Part shown: in pieces, positions 50,993 through 60,599 of the stretch
How positions within the stretch are numbered: position 1 is the stretch's first letter
How the letters are laid out: each line of letters starts with the position of its first letter
Assembly (NCBI GenBank): GCA_001464425.1
Contig: LNEK01000042.1
Location: 134,841-197,667 of the forward strand
Source of the DNA: Alphaproteobacteria bacterium Ga0077535
Lineage (GTDB): Bacteria; Pseudomonadota; Alphaproteobacteria; Caulobacterales; Aquidulcibacteraceae
Length of the DNA: 62,827 bases
Reading direction: 5' to 3'
The notes under the pieces: generated by a model
Database searches by the model: none
Told to the model about the DNA's origin: nothing
What the model saw: only the letters and a program-made list of their open reading frames with translations
Translations under genes and position numbers: made by a program

Positions 50993-51582
50993 TCGTCATC
51001 GGTCTCACCGGTTCGATCGGGATGGGCAAGTCCACGGTCGCCCGTATGTTCGCGGAGGAGGGCGCGCCGGCGTTCAATGCAGATGATGCTGTGCATGCGC
51101 TGTATGCACCAGGCGGGGCGGCCGTTGCACCGGTCGAAGCGGCGTTTCCTGGCGTAATGAAGGACGGCGGCATCGATCGGATCGCATTGTCAGCGCGCGT
51201 CGTCGGGGATGAAGCGGCGATGAAGCGGCTGGAGGCGATCGTCCACCCGCTGGTAAAGCAATCTCAGGCCGAGTTTCTTCAGGCCGCACGTGATGGCGGC
51301 GCGGATGTCGCGGTTCTCGATATCCCACTGCTTTTCGAGGGCGGCGGCGCCAAATACGTGGATAAGATCGTCGTGGTCTCTGCACCAGCGGATGTGCAGC
51401 GCGCGCGTGTGCTGGCCCGGCCCAGCATGACCGCGGAAAAGTTCGAAGCGATCTTGGCGCGGCAAAAGCCCGACGCCGAAAAGCGCGCTGGAGCGGACTT
51501 TATCATCGATACAAGCGGCGCTATGGACGACACCCGCGCTCAGGTCCGCGCCGTACTGGACGCTCTGCGCGAACAGATTTAG
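50989..51582 (+). CDS. coaE: Dephospho-CoA kinase
   Basis: Last step of coenzyme A synthesis. The 197-residue P-loop kinase has [20 protein letters not shown] at the N-terminus, [32 protein letters not shown] and [23 protein letters not shown] overlaps the aroE stop. Confidence 0.94.
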   Translation: MIVIGLTGSIGMGKSTVARMFAEEGAPAFNADDAVHALYAPGGAAVAPVEAAFPGVMKDGGIDRIALSARVVGDEAAMKRLEAIVHPLVKQSQAEFLQAARDGGADVAVLDIPLLFEGGGAKYVDKIVVVSAPADVQRARVLARPSMTAEKFEAILARQKPDAEKRAGADFIIDTSGAMDDTRAQVRAVLDALREQI

Positions 51583-51591
51583 TGCCGATCC

Positions 51592-52332
51592 ATGCGTGAA
51601 ATCCTGTTCGATACGGAAACCACCGGCGTTTTCCCCGATCACTTAGAAGAGAAGCTACGCGACCGCGTCGTTGAGATCGGCTGCGTCGAGGTGATCAATC
51701 TGGAGCGCACAGGGCGGGAATTTCACGCTTACCTCAACCCCGATCGCGACGTGCCGGAAGAGGTGGTGCGCGTGCACGGGCTCAGGCTCGAATTCCTGCG
51801 GAACCACAAGCGTTTTCCGGAGATCGCGGAGGAGTTTCTGGACTTCGTCGGTGACGCGCCGCTCGTGGCGCACAACGCATCGTTCGACCAGGGGTTCATC
51901 AACGCAGAGCTGCGCCGTTGCCAGCGGCCGCTACTCGGCAATGAGCGCTTCATTGATACGCTGGCGCTTGCGCGAAAGCGTTTCCCGGGCGCGTCCTGCT
52001 CGCTCGATGCGTTGGCCCGGCGGTTTCAGCTCGACCGCTATGGTTTCGATTTGGCGTCGCGCAAAGGGGCGGGGGGCCACGGCGCACTGATCGACTCGCG
52101 CATCCTGGCGGAGGTGTACCTTCACCTGAAAGGCGGCCGCGAGCAGCGCTTGGCGTTCGACGCCGGAGATGCAGTTACCGAGAGCGCGGCAGTGCTGCGG
52201 CCGGTGGAATTTGTTCAGCGCACGCCGCGCGCGGTTGCATTGCCGCCGCTTGCGACGCCTGAAGAAGAGGCGGCGCACGCCGCCTTCATCGCCAAACTCG
52301 GTGAAAACGCGCTCTGGCGAAAAGTCAGTTAG
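51592..52332 (+). CDS. dnaQ: DNA polymerase III epsilon subunit
   Basis: A 246-residue proofreading 3'-5' exonuclease. Exo I is ILFDTETTGVFPD (Asp and Glu), Exo II LVAHNASFDQGFINAEL, and Exo III epsilon GGHGALIDSRILAEVYLHL (His and Asp). The C-terminal tail should bind the alpha subunit. It lies 9 nt after coaE, completing ppsR-maf-aroE-coaE-dnaQ, and overlaps convergent secB by 4 nt. Confidence 0.93.
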   Translation: MREILFDTETTGVFPDHLEEKLRDRVVEIGCVEVINLERTGREFHAYLNPDRDVPEEVVRVHGLRLEFLRNHKRFPEIAEEFLDFVGDAPLVAHNASFDQGFINAELRRCQRPLLGNERFIDTLALARKRFPGASCSLDALARRFQLDRYGFDLASRKGAGGHGALIDSRILAEVYLHLKGGREQRLAFDAGDAVTESAAVLRPVEFVQRTPRAVALPPLATPEEEAAHAAFIAKLGENALWRKVS

Positions 52333-52853
52333 AAGCCGCTGGCGGCCGATGTGCCGGGGGCGCCGGCAAGCGGAACGTCGCCGCGGGCTTGGCGGTCGCG
52401 TAGCTCGGCCCAATAGAGCGGTGTGAAATCGATCGGATTGATCAGCAGCGGCGGGTAGCCGCCCTCCCGCGTAACTTCAGCAAGGATCTGCCGGCTGAAG
52501 GGGAAAAGCAGCCGCGGGCACTCAATCCAGATCAGCGGCTCCACATCGTCTGGGCGCACATTCATGAATTGGAACAAGCCCGTATAGACCAGATCGACCA
52601 TGAACATGGGCGTGTCTTGGCGCTTGGCGTGTACGTTGATGCAGAGATCGACCTCTACAGCGTCGCCCTGGCCGCCCATCGGCCGTGACTTCACCTCTAC
52701 GCCCATGTCGATATTGGGCTGGATATCGTAGGCTTGGGCCGAGGCGCCCATGGCGTTGCGAAATGACAGCTCTTTCACAAACTGGGCGAGGACGCGCAGA
52801 TGGGGTGAATCCGCTGGCGCGGGGGCGCCTTCCGGGGCGTGCTGGGTGTTCAT
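52329..52853 (-). CDS. secB: Protein-export chaperone SecB
   Basis: A 174-residue tetrameric chaperone that holds preproteins for SecA. LAQFVKELSFRNAMGASAQA, PNIDMGVEVKSRPM, YTGLFQFMNVRPDDVEPLIW, IECPRLLFPFSRQILAEVTR and GGYPPLLINPIDFTPLYWAE are near-complete SecB blocks. ATG 52853 is chosen; an upstream extension lacks conservation. Divergent from the Tim44-like gene. Confidence 0.95.
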   Translation of the reverse strand: MNTQHAPEGAPAPADSPHLRVLAQFVKELSFRNAMGASAQAYDIQPNIDMGVEVKSRPMGGQGDAVEVDLCINVHAKRQDTPMFMVDLVYTGLFQFMNVRPDDVEPLIWIECPRLLFPFSRQILAEVTREGGYPPLLINPIDFTPLYWAELRDRQARGDVPLAGAPGTSAASGF

Positions 52854-52995
52854 ACGCCAATTCTCATTATGTAGCCGGGGAAATAGGCGGCTAGAATGAG
52901 GCGCAAGTCTAGGCAGTGCAACTCGCTGGAAGTACGCGCCTGTTGGCATTATCTTAATAGCGCGCGCAGGCAATTGCGCTCAGTGGAGTTTGGGT

Positions 52996-53592
52996 TTGGG
53001 CGACGATTTCATGCAACTCGCCATCTTGGCCTTCGTGGCCGGCTTCGTGCTGTTCCGGCTCTACACCACGCTTGGCCGCCGCACCGGGTCGGAGCCGCCG
53101 CCGCAACCTGCGCCCGTGCAGGGTGAATTGCCGCGCGAAACGCCAGGCGCTGCGCCCTTCGCTGCGCCGAACGTCGAAGGTTCTGCGGGCGAAGGCTTGA
53201 TGGCCATCGTGCGCGCCGACCCCAACTTTGACATCGAGCATTTCGTTGTCGGTTCGCGCGCTGCGTACGAGTTGATCGTGGGCGCCTTCGCCAAGGGCGA
53301 CCAGGAGACGTTGCGCGGTTTGCTGACGCCACGCGTGTTTCAATCTTACGCCGCAGCGATCACTGAACGTCAGACGACCGGCGGGGAAGGGCCCGAGCTC
53401 GTCCGTCTCAAGTCTGCTGAGATCGCAGACGCCGCGCTGCAGGGCGACGTCGCCCGCGTCACTGTGAAGTTCGAAGCTGAGTTGGCCGAGGGCGCGCATG
53501 GTGTGCGTGACGCACGTGAGCGCTGGACGTTCGAACGCAACGTGCGTTCGCCCGATCCGAACTGGCTGCTGTCACGTGTTCAGGCTGCGTGA
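52996..53592 (+). CDS. Tim44/TimA domain protein
   Basis: A 198-residue membrane-anchored protein: one N-terminal hydrophobic segment (MQLAILAFVAGFVLFRLYTT), a Pro/Glu linker, then the Tim44-like domain from about residue 75 (FVVGSRAAYELIVGAFAKGD, then ETLRGLLTPRVFQSYAAAI and ERWTFERNVRSPDPNWLLSR). Bacterial relatives sit between secB and mltA. TTG 52996 has GGAG 6 nt upstream; TTG 52990 and ATG 53011 are alternatives. The stop overlaps the smr GTG. Confidence 0.82.
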   Translation: MGDDFMQLAILAFVAGFVLFRLYTTLGRRTGSEPPPQPAPVQGELPRETPGAAPFAAPNVEGSAGEGLMAIVRADPNFDIEHFVVGSRAAYELIVGAFAKGDQETLRGLLTPRVFQSYAAAITERQTTGGEGPELVRLKSAEIADAALQGDVARVTVKFEAELAEGAHGVRDARERWTFERNVRSPDPNWLLSRVQAA

Positions 53593-54116
53593 GCAAGAGT
53601 AAACGCGACTTAACTGGCGAAGAGAAGAAGCTCTGGCGGCGCGTGGCCTCCAGTGTAAAGACACGCCGCCCATTGCCCGCAGACATCGACGAGCCGGAGC
53701 CACCAAAACCGGCAGCGCGCGCCGTCGTTGCGGCGGCGCCGCCGCCACCCCCACCACCCAAGAGGCCGCGCATCGCTCCAGCGCCGCCGCATAATCGCAG
53801 TGGCGAAAAACGGGTGCGCCGCGGCAAGCTTGACCTGGGCGGCTCGCTTGACCTGCATGGCCACAACCAAGAGTCCGCCCCCGCTGCGATCGCTCGTTTT
53901 TTGCGGGCTGCGCAGAAGCGCGGCGAGACAACGGTGATCATCATCACCGGCGTTGGGCGCGGCGGAGAGGGCATCTTGAAGCGCCGCTTGCCGGACTGGC
54001 TGTCTTCACCCGATCTGCGCACTATTGTGGGTGGTTACGCGCCAGCGCACCGCACGCATGGCGGCACGGGCGCCTTCTACGTGTTCGTAAAACGCCTGCG
54101 CGAAAGCGAATATTAA
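53589..54116 (+). CDS. Smr domain protein
   Basis: A 175-residue protein with a basic N-terminus, a Pro/Ala-rich linker including eight consecutive prolines in PPPPPPPP form, and a C-terminal Smr endonuclease-like domain: LDLHGHNQESAPAAIARFL, VIIITGVGRGGEGILKRRLP and THGGTGAFYVFVKR. GTG start overlaps the previous stop (GTGA). In many relatives mltA lies between the Tim44-like and Smr genes; it is missing here. Confidence 0.87.
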   Translation: MSKSKRDLTGEEKKLWRRVASSVKTRRPLPADIDEPEPPKPAARAVVAAAPPPPPPPKRPRIAPAPPHNRSGEKRVRRGKLDLGGSLDLHGHNQESAPAAIARFLRAAQKRGETTVIIITGVGRGGEGILKRRLPDWLSSPDLRTIVGGYAPAHRTHGGTGAFYVFVKRLRESEY

Positions 54117-54201
54117 GCTGCGTCACCGCGGCGTTTACTAAAAAACACTGCAATTTCCCGCAGTTTTCAGCGCAAGCTAACCATTACACCAAAAGGTGTC
54201 G

Positions 54202-56301
54202 ATGATAGCGTTGCCGAGCATCAGCAAGCTGCGCCGCCCTCGCGGGCTGGCTGCGCGCGCCGTGCTGTTCACGACTTTGCTTGTCGGCATCACCGCGACC
54301 TTCTCGGCCGGCATTGTGTTGCTCGGCGCGCACCGCGAAGGCGAGCGCCAGGAAATTTCCATCGCGCGTGATCTCACGGAGCACTTGGCGGCGCGCGTCG
54401 GCGATATCATGGCGCGCGGCAATACGCGTGTCCTGACCTACATGATGGAAGGCGCCACGCAGCGCGAAGAAGTCCGCAGCATCTCAGTGCGCGACGCGAG
54501 CGGCGCGGTGCTGGCGCAAGCCGGCGGGGGCTCCACCGACAACGCCGTCATGGCGAGCCTGACGCGACGAGCGATGGCCGAGCGTGAAACATTCTCGGTG
54601 CGCGGGGCCGATGGCGCGCTAACGATCGCAGCGCCGATCGTGCGGGAAGGTCAGGTGATCGGCGCAGTCGCGCGAATGTGGGAGGTCGGCGCCTATCGAT
54701 TTGACGTCCTCTCGACGCTTGCGCCATTTCTATTGATCCTCGTCTGCCTCACTTTGGCTGCCGTACCGCTCACCGGTTACGCCGTGCGCCGCGCGGTCGC
54801 GCCGCTTGACGAGCTCGCGCGCTACGCCGAGCGCGTCGGTAAAGACGGCCAAGCGGACGCGATCGATCTGCGCACCGGCGATGAGTTCGAAACGCTCGCC
54901 AACGCCTTCAACAACATGACATCCCGACTTGCCGCCTCGATGCGGCAGATCCAGGAGATCGCATTTGTCGATCCGGCGACCCGGCTGCCGAACCAAGACC
55001 GGTTCATGCGCGAGCTTGAATACTTCCTGCTGCAGAAGCGGGAAGGGGCGACAGCCGCCGTTGTTGTCATTGAGTTTCAGCGGCTCGCGAAGCTGCTGCA
55101 GACGCTCGATCCTGACGCCGCGAAAGACTTTCTCCGCGTGGTTGCGGACCGGTTCACCACCGGTGTGCGGACGGTAGATCGCATCGTTCGCCGCGGCGAA
55201 GGGCAGGGCTCTGCCGTTGGCGCCCGCTTAGGTGCAGTCGAGTTCGGCGTTCTTGTCCCCGATCTCGGCCAAGCCGATGCGGTTCGGTTCGCGCAACATC
55301 TGAATGCCGCGTTGAGCCAGCCGTTCGATTGGCGCGGCCATAAGCTCACGCTTGGCGCATGCAGCGGCGTCGCGCTCGCGCCGCTTGATGGCCGTGACGC
55401 TGACGCCACCGTCCGCCACGCGCGCATGGCGCTCGGCGCGGCGCAGGACGCGCCGTCAAAGGTGAAGGTGTTCACGCAGTCTTTGGATCGCGAAGCGGTC
55501 GCGCGCTTGACCCTTGAGCGTGAAATGCGGGGCGCCTTGGAGCGCAACGAGTTCCGTGCCTACTTCCAGCCGAAGATCAATTTGGCGACCGGTCGGATCG
55601 AAGCATGCGAAGCCCTCGCGCGTTGGGTGCGTCCAGATCGCACGATCATAAGTCCTGGCCGCTTTATTCCCGTGGCGGAGGAGAGTGGCCTGATCGGGCC
55701 GCTCTCAGATGCCATTATGCGGGAAGCGTGCTGGAAGGCCGCCGCTTGGGCGCGCGCCGGCCAGCCGGCAAAGGTCGCGGTCAATGTCTCGGCGCTGCAG
55801 TTTCGCAGTGAGCGCTTCGCCGACAACGTCCTGCGCGTGGTTCAGCATGCCGGCCTCGCGCCGCAATTGCTTGAGCTTGAGATCACGGAATCCATGGCGC
55901 TTGAGGATATCGACCGCGCCTTGCGTGTTATTGAGCCGCTGCGTGCAGCGGGCGTGCGGCTTGCGATCGATGACTTTGGCTGCGGCCATTCCAGCCTTGC
56001 GGCGCTCTCGAAGCTGCCGTTTGACGTGATCAAGATCGATCAACAATTCATCCGCGCGCTGGAGCGCGGCGACGCGCAAGCGGGCGCCATCATCGAGATG
56101 ATCCTGGCGCTGGCGCGCACCCTCGACCTCGAAATCGTCGCCGAGGGTGTCGAACGCCGCGAGGAAGTGGACTTCATGGCCCAGCGCGGTTGCCATTGGG
56201 CGCAAGGATTTCTCTATGGAGCCGCCGTTACAGCGGGCGAGTTCTCTGAACTGCTGCGGCGCCAAGCGGGCGACGATGTCGTGGCGGAAGACGCGGCTTG
56301 A
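54202..56301 (+). CDS. Membrane EAL phosphodiesterase with HAMP and degenerate GGDEF
   Basis: A 699-residue inner-membrane c-di-GMP enzyme. Two membrane helices (about 19-40 and 175-200) enclose a periplasmic sensor; a HAMP follows (YAVRRAVAPLDELARYAERV). The GGDEF domain is degenerate: the signature reads ARLGAVEFGVL, so it should not make c-di-GMP. The EAL domain keeps EACEALARW, VNVSALQF, LEITESMALED, IDDFGCGHSS, IKIDQQFI, IVAEGVE and GCHWAQGFLYG, so phosphodiesterase activity is expected. ATG 54202 has AAAAGG upstream; GTG 54196 is an alternative. Confidence 0.9.
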   Translation: MIALPSISKLRRPRGLAARAVLFTTLLVGITATFSAGIVLLGAHREGERQEISIARDLTEHLAARVGDIMARGNTRVLTYMMEGATQREEVRSISVRDASGAVLAQAGGGSTDNAVMASLTRRAMAERETFSVRGADGALTIAAPIVREGQVIGAVARMWEVGAYRFDVLSTLAPFLLILVCLTLAAVPLTGYAVRRAVAPLDELARYAERVGKDGQADAIDLRTGDEFETLANAFNNMTSRLAASMRQIQEIAFVDPATRLPNQDRFMRELEYFLLQKREGATAAVVVIEFQRLAKLLQTLDPDAAKDFLRVVADRFTTGVRTVDRIVRRGEGQGSAVGARLGAVEFGVLVPDLGQADAVRFAQHLNAALSQPFDWRGHKLTLGACSGVALAPLDGRDADATVRHARMALGAAQDAPSKVKVFTQSLDREAVARLTLEREMRGALERNEFRAYFQPKINLATGRIEACEALARWVRPDRTIISPGRFIPVAEESGLIGPLSDAIMREACWKAAAWARAGQPAKVAVNVSALQFRSERFADNVLRVVQHAGLAPQLLELEITESMALEDIDRALRVIEPLRAAGVRLAIDDFGCGHSSLAALSKLPFDVIKIDQQFIRALERGDAQAGAIIEMILALARTLDLEIVAEGVERREEVDFMAQRGCHWAQGFLYGAAVTAGEFSELLRRQAGDDVVAEDAA

Positions 56302-56333
56302 TCCTTCGGCGGTCGTCCGCCACATGAAGCAGT

Positions 56334-56879
56334 ATGAGCGAACAAGATAGCTGGCACGGGACGACCATCGTCTGCGTGCGCAAGAACGGCAAAGTCGTCA
56401 TCGCTGGCGATGGCCAAGTCTCCGCCGGGCCGACAATTCTTAAAGGTAATGCCCGAAAGGTCCGACAGCTCGGCACGGGCGGCGTAATCGTGGGCTTCGC
56501 TGGCGCCACGGCCGACGCCTTCGCCTTATTCGAACGCCTAGAGCAGAAGCTGGACCGTTTTCCTAAGCAGTTGGCGCGTGCGTGCGTGGAGCTGGCGAAA
56601 GAGTGGCGCACGGACCGCGCCTTGCGCCGGCTCGATGCGATGTTGATCGTGGCTGACGCCAAGGAGACATTCCTAATCACTGGGGCAGGCGACGTGCTGG
56701 ATCCGGAGCATCAAGTCGTTGCGGTGGGCTCCGGTGGAAACTTCGCGCTAGCCGCCGCGCGGGCGCTCTATGATCATGTCGATGACGCTGAGCAGATCGC
56801 GCGCAGAGCCATGGCGATCGCGGCTGAAATATGCGTTTACACCAACGGAAATCTGACCGTGGAGAAGCTTGAAGGCTGA
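56334..56879 (+). CDS. hslV: ATP-dependent protease subunit HslV
   Basis: The peptidase ring of the HslUV protease. In 181 residues, a short propeptide (MSEQDSWHG) precedes [20 protein letters not shown], so the catalytic threonine should be exposed by autocleavage before Thr10. [40 protein letters not shown] and [16 protein letters not shown] are typical. It precedes hslU by 51 nt. Confidence 0.94.
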   Translation: MSEQDSWHGTTIVCVRKNGKVVIAGDGQVSAGPTILKGNARKVRQLGTGGVIVGFAGATADAFALFERLEQKLDRFPKQLARACVELAKEWRTDRALRRLDAMLIVADAKETFLITGAGDVLDPEHQVVAVGSGGNFALAAARALYDHVDDAEQIARRAMAIAAEICVYTNGNLTVEKLEG

Positions 56880-56930
56880 GCATAGCGCCGCACTTCACGT
56901 TCTGTCTCGGACCCCCTAAGTCATAGCCAG

Positions 56931-58235
56931 ATGACAAATTTTTCCCCCCGCGAAATCGTCTCCGAGCTTGATCGCTATATCGTAGGCCAGGACGACGCGA
57001 AGCGCGCCGTTGCGATCGCCCTGCGCAATCGCTGGCGGCGCAAGCAGTTGCCGGAGAATTTGCGTGAAGAGGTTACGCCGAAGAACATCCTGATGATCGG
57101 GCCAACCGGCGTCGGCAAAACCGAGATCGCGCGGCGACTTGCGAAGCTGGCAGGCGCGCCGTTTCTGAAGGTGGAAGCGACGAAGTTCACCGAGGTCGGC
57201 TATGTCGGCCGCGACGTCGAGCAAATCATTCGCGATCTTGTTGAGGTTTCGCTGAACATTGTGCGCGAGCAGCGCCGGCGTGAGGTGCGGGCGCGCGCAG
57301 AAGCGGCTGCCGAGGAGCGCGTGCTCGACGCGCTCGTAGGGCAGGGCGCGAGTGCGGCAACGCGCGAATCTTTCCGCAAGAAATTGCGCGCCGGAGAACT
57401 CGCCGCATCAGCGGTTGAGATAGACGTTGAAGACAATGCCTCTCCACTGGGTAACATCGATGTGCCGGGCCAGCCAAATGTGGGCATGGTCAATATTGGC
57501 GAGATTTTCGGCAAGGCGTTCGGCAAGCGCACTAAGCGCGTGAAGATGACGGTAGACGAGGCGTACGAGCCATTGGTGCGCGAAGAGAGCGACAAGCTCG
57601 TCGACCAGGACGCGCTGATCAAGGAGGCGCTCACGCTCACGGCCGAGGACGGCATCGTGTTTCTGGACGAGATCGACAAGATCGCCTCGCGCTCTGAGCG
57701 CATGGGCGGCGGCGATGTGAGCCGTGAGGGCGTGCAGCGCGATCTGTTGCCGTTGATCGAAGGCACGATTGTCTCCACCAAGCACGGCCCGGTGAAGACG
57801 GATCATATCTTGTTTGTCGCCTCAGGTGCGTTTCATGTCGCAAAACCTTCTGACTTGCTGCCCGAACTGCAGGGGCGTTTGCCGATCCGCGTCGAGCTCA
57901 AAGCGCTCACCCGCGAAGATTTCCGCCGCATCCTCACCGAGCCTGAGGCGAGCCTTGTCACCCAATACAAGGCGCTATTGCTGACCGAGGGCGTGACGCT
58001 CGATTTTACGGATGAGGCGGTCGAGGCGATCGCCGGTATTGCTGCTGACGTAAACTCCAGCGTTGAAAATATTGGCGCGCGCCGCCTGCAAACGGTGATG
58101 GAGCGCCTGCTGGACGAGATCAGTTACTCCGCCCCGGATCGCAACGGCGAAACCGTGAGCATCGATGCTGAATACGTGCGCAAGAACGTTGGCGATTTAG
58201 CGAAGAACGCCGATCTCTCTCGCTTTATTCTCTAG
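56931..58235 (+). CDS. hslU: ATP-dependent protease ATPase subunit HslU
   Basis: The unfoldase partner of HslV. The 434-residue AAA+ protein has the N-terminal [20 protein letters not shown], Walker [19 protein letters not shown], pore motif [19 protein letters not shown], Walker [13 protein letters not shown], and a C-terminal [20 protein letters not shown] ending in SRFIL, whose tail docks in HslV. It overlaps the convergent kinase by 4 nt. Confidence 0.96.
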   Translation: MTNFSPREIVSELDRYIVGQDDAKRAVAIALRNRWRRKQLPENLREEVTPKNILMIGPTGVGKTEIARRLAKLAGAPFLKVEATKFTEVGYVGRDVEQIIRDLVEVSLNIVREQRRREVRARAEAAAEERVLDALVGQGASAATRESFRKKLRAGELAASAVEIDVEDNASPLGNIDVPGQPNVGMVNIGEIFGKAFGKRTKRVKMTVDEAYEPLVREESDKLVDQDALIKEALTLTAEDGIVFLDEIDKIASRSERMGGGDVSREGVQRDLLPLIEGTIVSTKHGPVKTDHILFVASGAFHVAKPSDLLPELQGRLPIRVELKALTREDFRRILTEPEASLVTQYKALLLTEGVTLDFTDEAVEAIAGIAADVNSSVENIGARRLQTVMERLLDEISYSAPDRNGETVSIDAEYVRKNVGDLAKNADLSRFIL

Positions 58236-59230
58236 ACGCGAAAGCCGCTGCCCAAGGCCAGTGCGCGTAAGTTCTGTTCCGGCCTCGGCCCCATGTGCGA
58301 GATGACTTCCGCTGCAGCCAACGATGCAAGCGCGCCACACTCAGCTAGCGAGCGGCCACGCGAGAATGCAAACAGGAAGCCTGCCGCGTATTGGTCGCCG
58401 GCGCCCGTTGTGTCCACGACCTTGCTCACTGGGAACGCTTGCACTTCCACGGTTTCATCGCGCGTGGCGATTAGCGAACCGATATCCGAACGCGTGACGA
58501 TGACTGTCGGGCAAGCCTTGCGGGCGGCCTCTAGCGCGGCGCCGAGGTCGCTTTCTTCGTACAAAGAAAGAATCTCGCTCTCGTTCGAGAACAATACGTC
58601 GACGTGGCCAGCGACGAGATGGCGGAAGCTGTCGCGGTGCCGATCGACGCAGAACTTGTCCGAAAGCGTCAGGGCGACTTTGCGCTTGGCGCTGCGCGCA
58701 ATCTCGGCAGCGCGGACGAATGCTGCTTTGGCTTCGTCGCGGTCGAACAGGTAGCCTTCAAGGAAAAGCGTCTCGCCGGCCTTGATCAGATCTGCATCGA
58801 GATCTGCGGGCTCCAGCAGGGTGGAGGCGCCGAGATAGGTGCTCATGGAACGCTGGCCGTCGGGCGAGACGGCGATCAAGCAGCGGGCTGTGCCGGGCGG
58901 GCCAGAGCGGGGCGGGGTGTTATAGGCGACGCCGGCGGCGCGGAACTCAGTTGTGAAACGGGCGCCGAGATCGTCGTCCGCGACTTTGCCGATATAGCCG
59001 GCTTTGCCGCCGAAGCTGGCGACGCCGGTCATGGTGTTGGCGGCGGAGCCTCCGGCGGCGACAACGGCTTGCGGCATGCGCGCGGTCAGATGATCGGCGC
59101 GGGCCTCGTCGATCAGCGTCATGCCGCCGCGCTCGATGTTTTCTTCCGCCAGGAACGTATCCGGCACGGCCTGCAGCAGGTCGATGATGGCGTTGCCAAC
59201 GGCGACGACGTCATAAGTGGCTGAAGTCAT
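58232..59230 (-). CDS. PfkB-family adenosine kinase-like sugar kinase
   Basis: A 332-residue ribokinase-fold enzyme. [19 protein letters not shown] opens it; [20 protein letters not shown] is the family's GGxxxN glycine block and [20 protein letters not shown] contains the catalytic Asp in DTTGAGD. Together with [16 protein letters not shown] it fits the adenosine kinase branch. ATG 59230 is chosen; an upstream extension is atypical. Confidence 0.88.
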   Translation of the reverse strand: MTSATYDVVAVGNAIIDLLQAVPDTFLAEENIERGGMTLIDEARADHLTARMPQAVVAAGGSAANTMTGVASFGGKAGYIGKVADDDLGARFTTEFRAAGVAYNTPPRSGPPGTARCLIAVSPDGQRSMSTYLGASTLLEPADLDADLIKAGETLFLEGYLFDRDEAKAAFVRAAEIARSAKRKVALTLSDKFCVDRHRDSFRHLVAGHVDVLFSNESEILSLYEESDLGAALEAARKACPTVIVTRSDIGSLIATRDETVEVQAFPVSKVVDTTGAGDQYAAGFLFAFSRGRSLAECGALASLAAAEVISHMGPRPEQNLRALALGSGFRV

Positions 59231-59325
59231 AATGGTGTTCCTGAGGCCGAAAGAGGGCTTAAAGCGCTCACATGAGCCGCTGGCAAGCATTGCCGGGCGC
59301 GCGATTGGGCGGCATCTTCGCACAC

Positions 59326-59718
59326 ATGCGATTCATGATCATGCTTTCGGCCCTGGTTCTGCTCTCGGCCTGCGCCACCGCCGCACCTGATGCGGCGACG
59401 CCGTCACGTACTGAAGCCCCGGCATCAAACCAATCCTCCTCCCGCACCGCGCAAATGTTCGCGACAGCGGGCCGCTCCGATGCAGCGACCCAGCGGGACA
59501 TAGAGCGTGCGCTTGGTGCGCCGGATATCGCGCGGCAGGAAGGTGCGGGCGCGGCGTGGACGTACCGGCTCGAAAATTGTGCGCTGCTGCTGTTGTTCGC
59601 GGCGGACACGCGCAACGAAATGCGGCTCGCGGAAGTGCATCCGAGTGCGCGGCGTGCCGGTGCAGCTGCGCCAAGCCTTGACCAGTGCGCGGCAGAGGCG
59701 GCGGCGCGGCGGTCGTAA
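59326..59718 (+). CDS. Small hypothetical lipoprotein
   Basis: A 130-residue lipoprotein: MRFMIMLSALVLLSAC carries the lipobox, then a Thr/Ala/Pro/Ser linker and a domain with TQRDIERALGAPDIARQEGA, WTYRLENCALLLLFAADTRN and a late cysteine (LDQCAAEA). The GxPxxxR...WxYR pattern is SmpA/OmlA-like, but short. ATG 59326 is chosen because the signal peptide begins there. Its stop overlaps the next ATG (TAATG). Confidence 0.65.
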   Translation: MRFMIMLSALVLLSACATAAPDAATPSRTEAPASNQSSSRTAQMFATAGRSDAATQRDIERALGAPDIARQEGAGAAWTYRLENCALLLLFAADTRNEMRLAEVHPSARRAGAAAPSLDQCAAEAAARRS

Positions 59719-60599
59719 TGGCGCGCGTCGCTTATCTGACTGGGCGCTCGTATCGCGGCACGCCATTGGCGCCGGGCGTGGTGCCGCCGCTTGAGGTGAA
59801 GAGCTGCGAACTCATTCTTGCGGCGGGCAAGAAGCGCGGCATCGACTTTGACGTTGTCTATTGGGACGAGATGGATCTGTCGCAGCGGGGCTTCGATCTC
59901 GCTGTGATCCGCACCACGTGGGACTATCACGAGCGCCCTGATCAGTATTTGGCCGCGCTGGAATCGCACGAGCGCAATGGGCTGCCTGTGCTCAATACGC
60001 CGGCCGTGGTGCGCTGGAATATGCGCAAGACGTATCTGAAAGAGCTCGGGCCCTCTGCGATCGAGACGGTGTGGACCGAGAAGCCTGACGCGCGCACCGT
60101 GGCGCAGGCGTTCGATGCGCTTGATGCGGCGGAGATCGTTGTGAAGCCGCAAGTTGGCGCCGGCTCGATCCGCACCGTGCGGCTGAAGCGAAATGCGTGG
60201 AGCGAGGCTGATCTGATTCATGGGCCAATCGGGCCGGCGATGATCCAGCCGTATCTGCGCTCGATCGAGACGGAAGGAGAGCGCTCGCTCTTCTGGTTTG
60301 GCGGTGTGTATTCGCATGCTGTGCGCAAGATTCCGGCTTCTGGAGATTGGCTGGCGAACGTGTCCGGCGCGCGGTTTGTGGCTGAGGCGCCGCCTGCTGC
60401 CGCACTAGAGGCGGCGGAGGCGGCCCGGGTGCGGGCGCCGAAAGATTTGCTGTATGTGCGCATCGATCTGGTGCTGGGCGATGACGGCGCTTGGCGGGTG
60501 ATCGAGATCGAAGCGATTGAACCTTACCTCTTCTTCGATTTCGCGCCTGAGGGCGCCGATGCTTTCGTCGGCGCGATCGCGCGCGTCTTGGGCTTGTAG
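59718..60599 (+). CDS. ATP-grasp family protein (glutathione-synthetase-like)
   Basis: A 293-residue soluble protein. ARVAYLTGRSYRGTPLAPGV and FDLAVIRTTWDYHERPDQYL form the N-terminal half; AEIVVKPQVGAGSIRTVRLK is the ATP-grasp lysine/glycine region, PAMIQPYLRSIETEGERSLF a middle block, and YVRIDLVLGDDGAWRVIEIE the metal-binding end. It resembles RimK/glutathione-synthetase-type ligases; the product is unknown. Its 3' end overlaps the convergent nth by 76 nt. Confidence 0.82.
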   Translation: MARVAYLTGRSYRGTPLAPGVVPPLEVKSCELILAAGKKRGIDFDVVYWDEMDLSQRGFDLAVIRTTWDYHERPDQYLAALESHERNGLPVLNTPAVVRWNMRKTYLKELGPSAIETVWTEKPDARTVAQAFDALDAAEIVVKPQVGAGSIRTVRLKRNAWSEADLIHGPIGPAMIQPYLRSIETEGERSLFWFGGVYSHAVRKIPASGDWLANVSGARFVAEAPPAAALEAAEAARVRAPKDLLYVRIDLVLGDDGAWRVIEIEAIEPYLFFDFAPEGADAFVGAIARVLGL

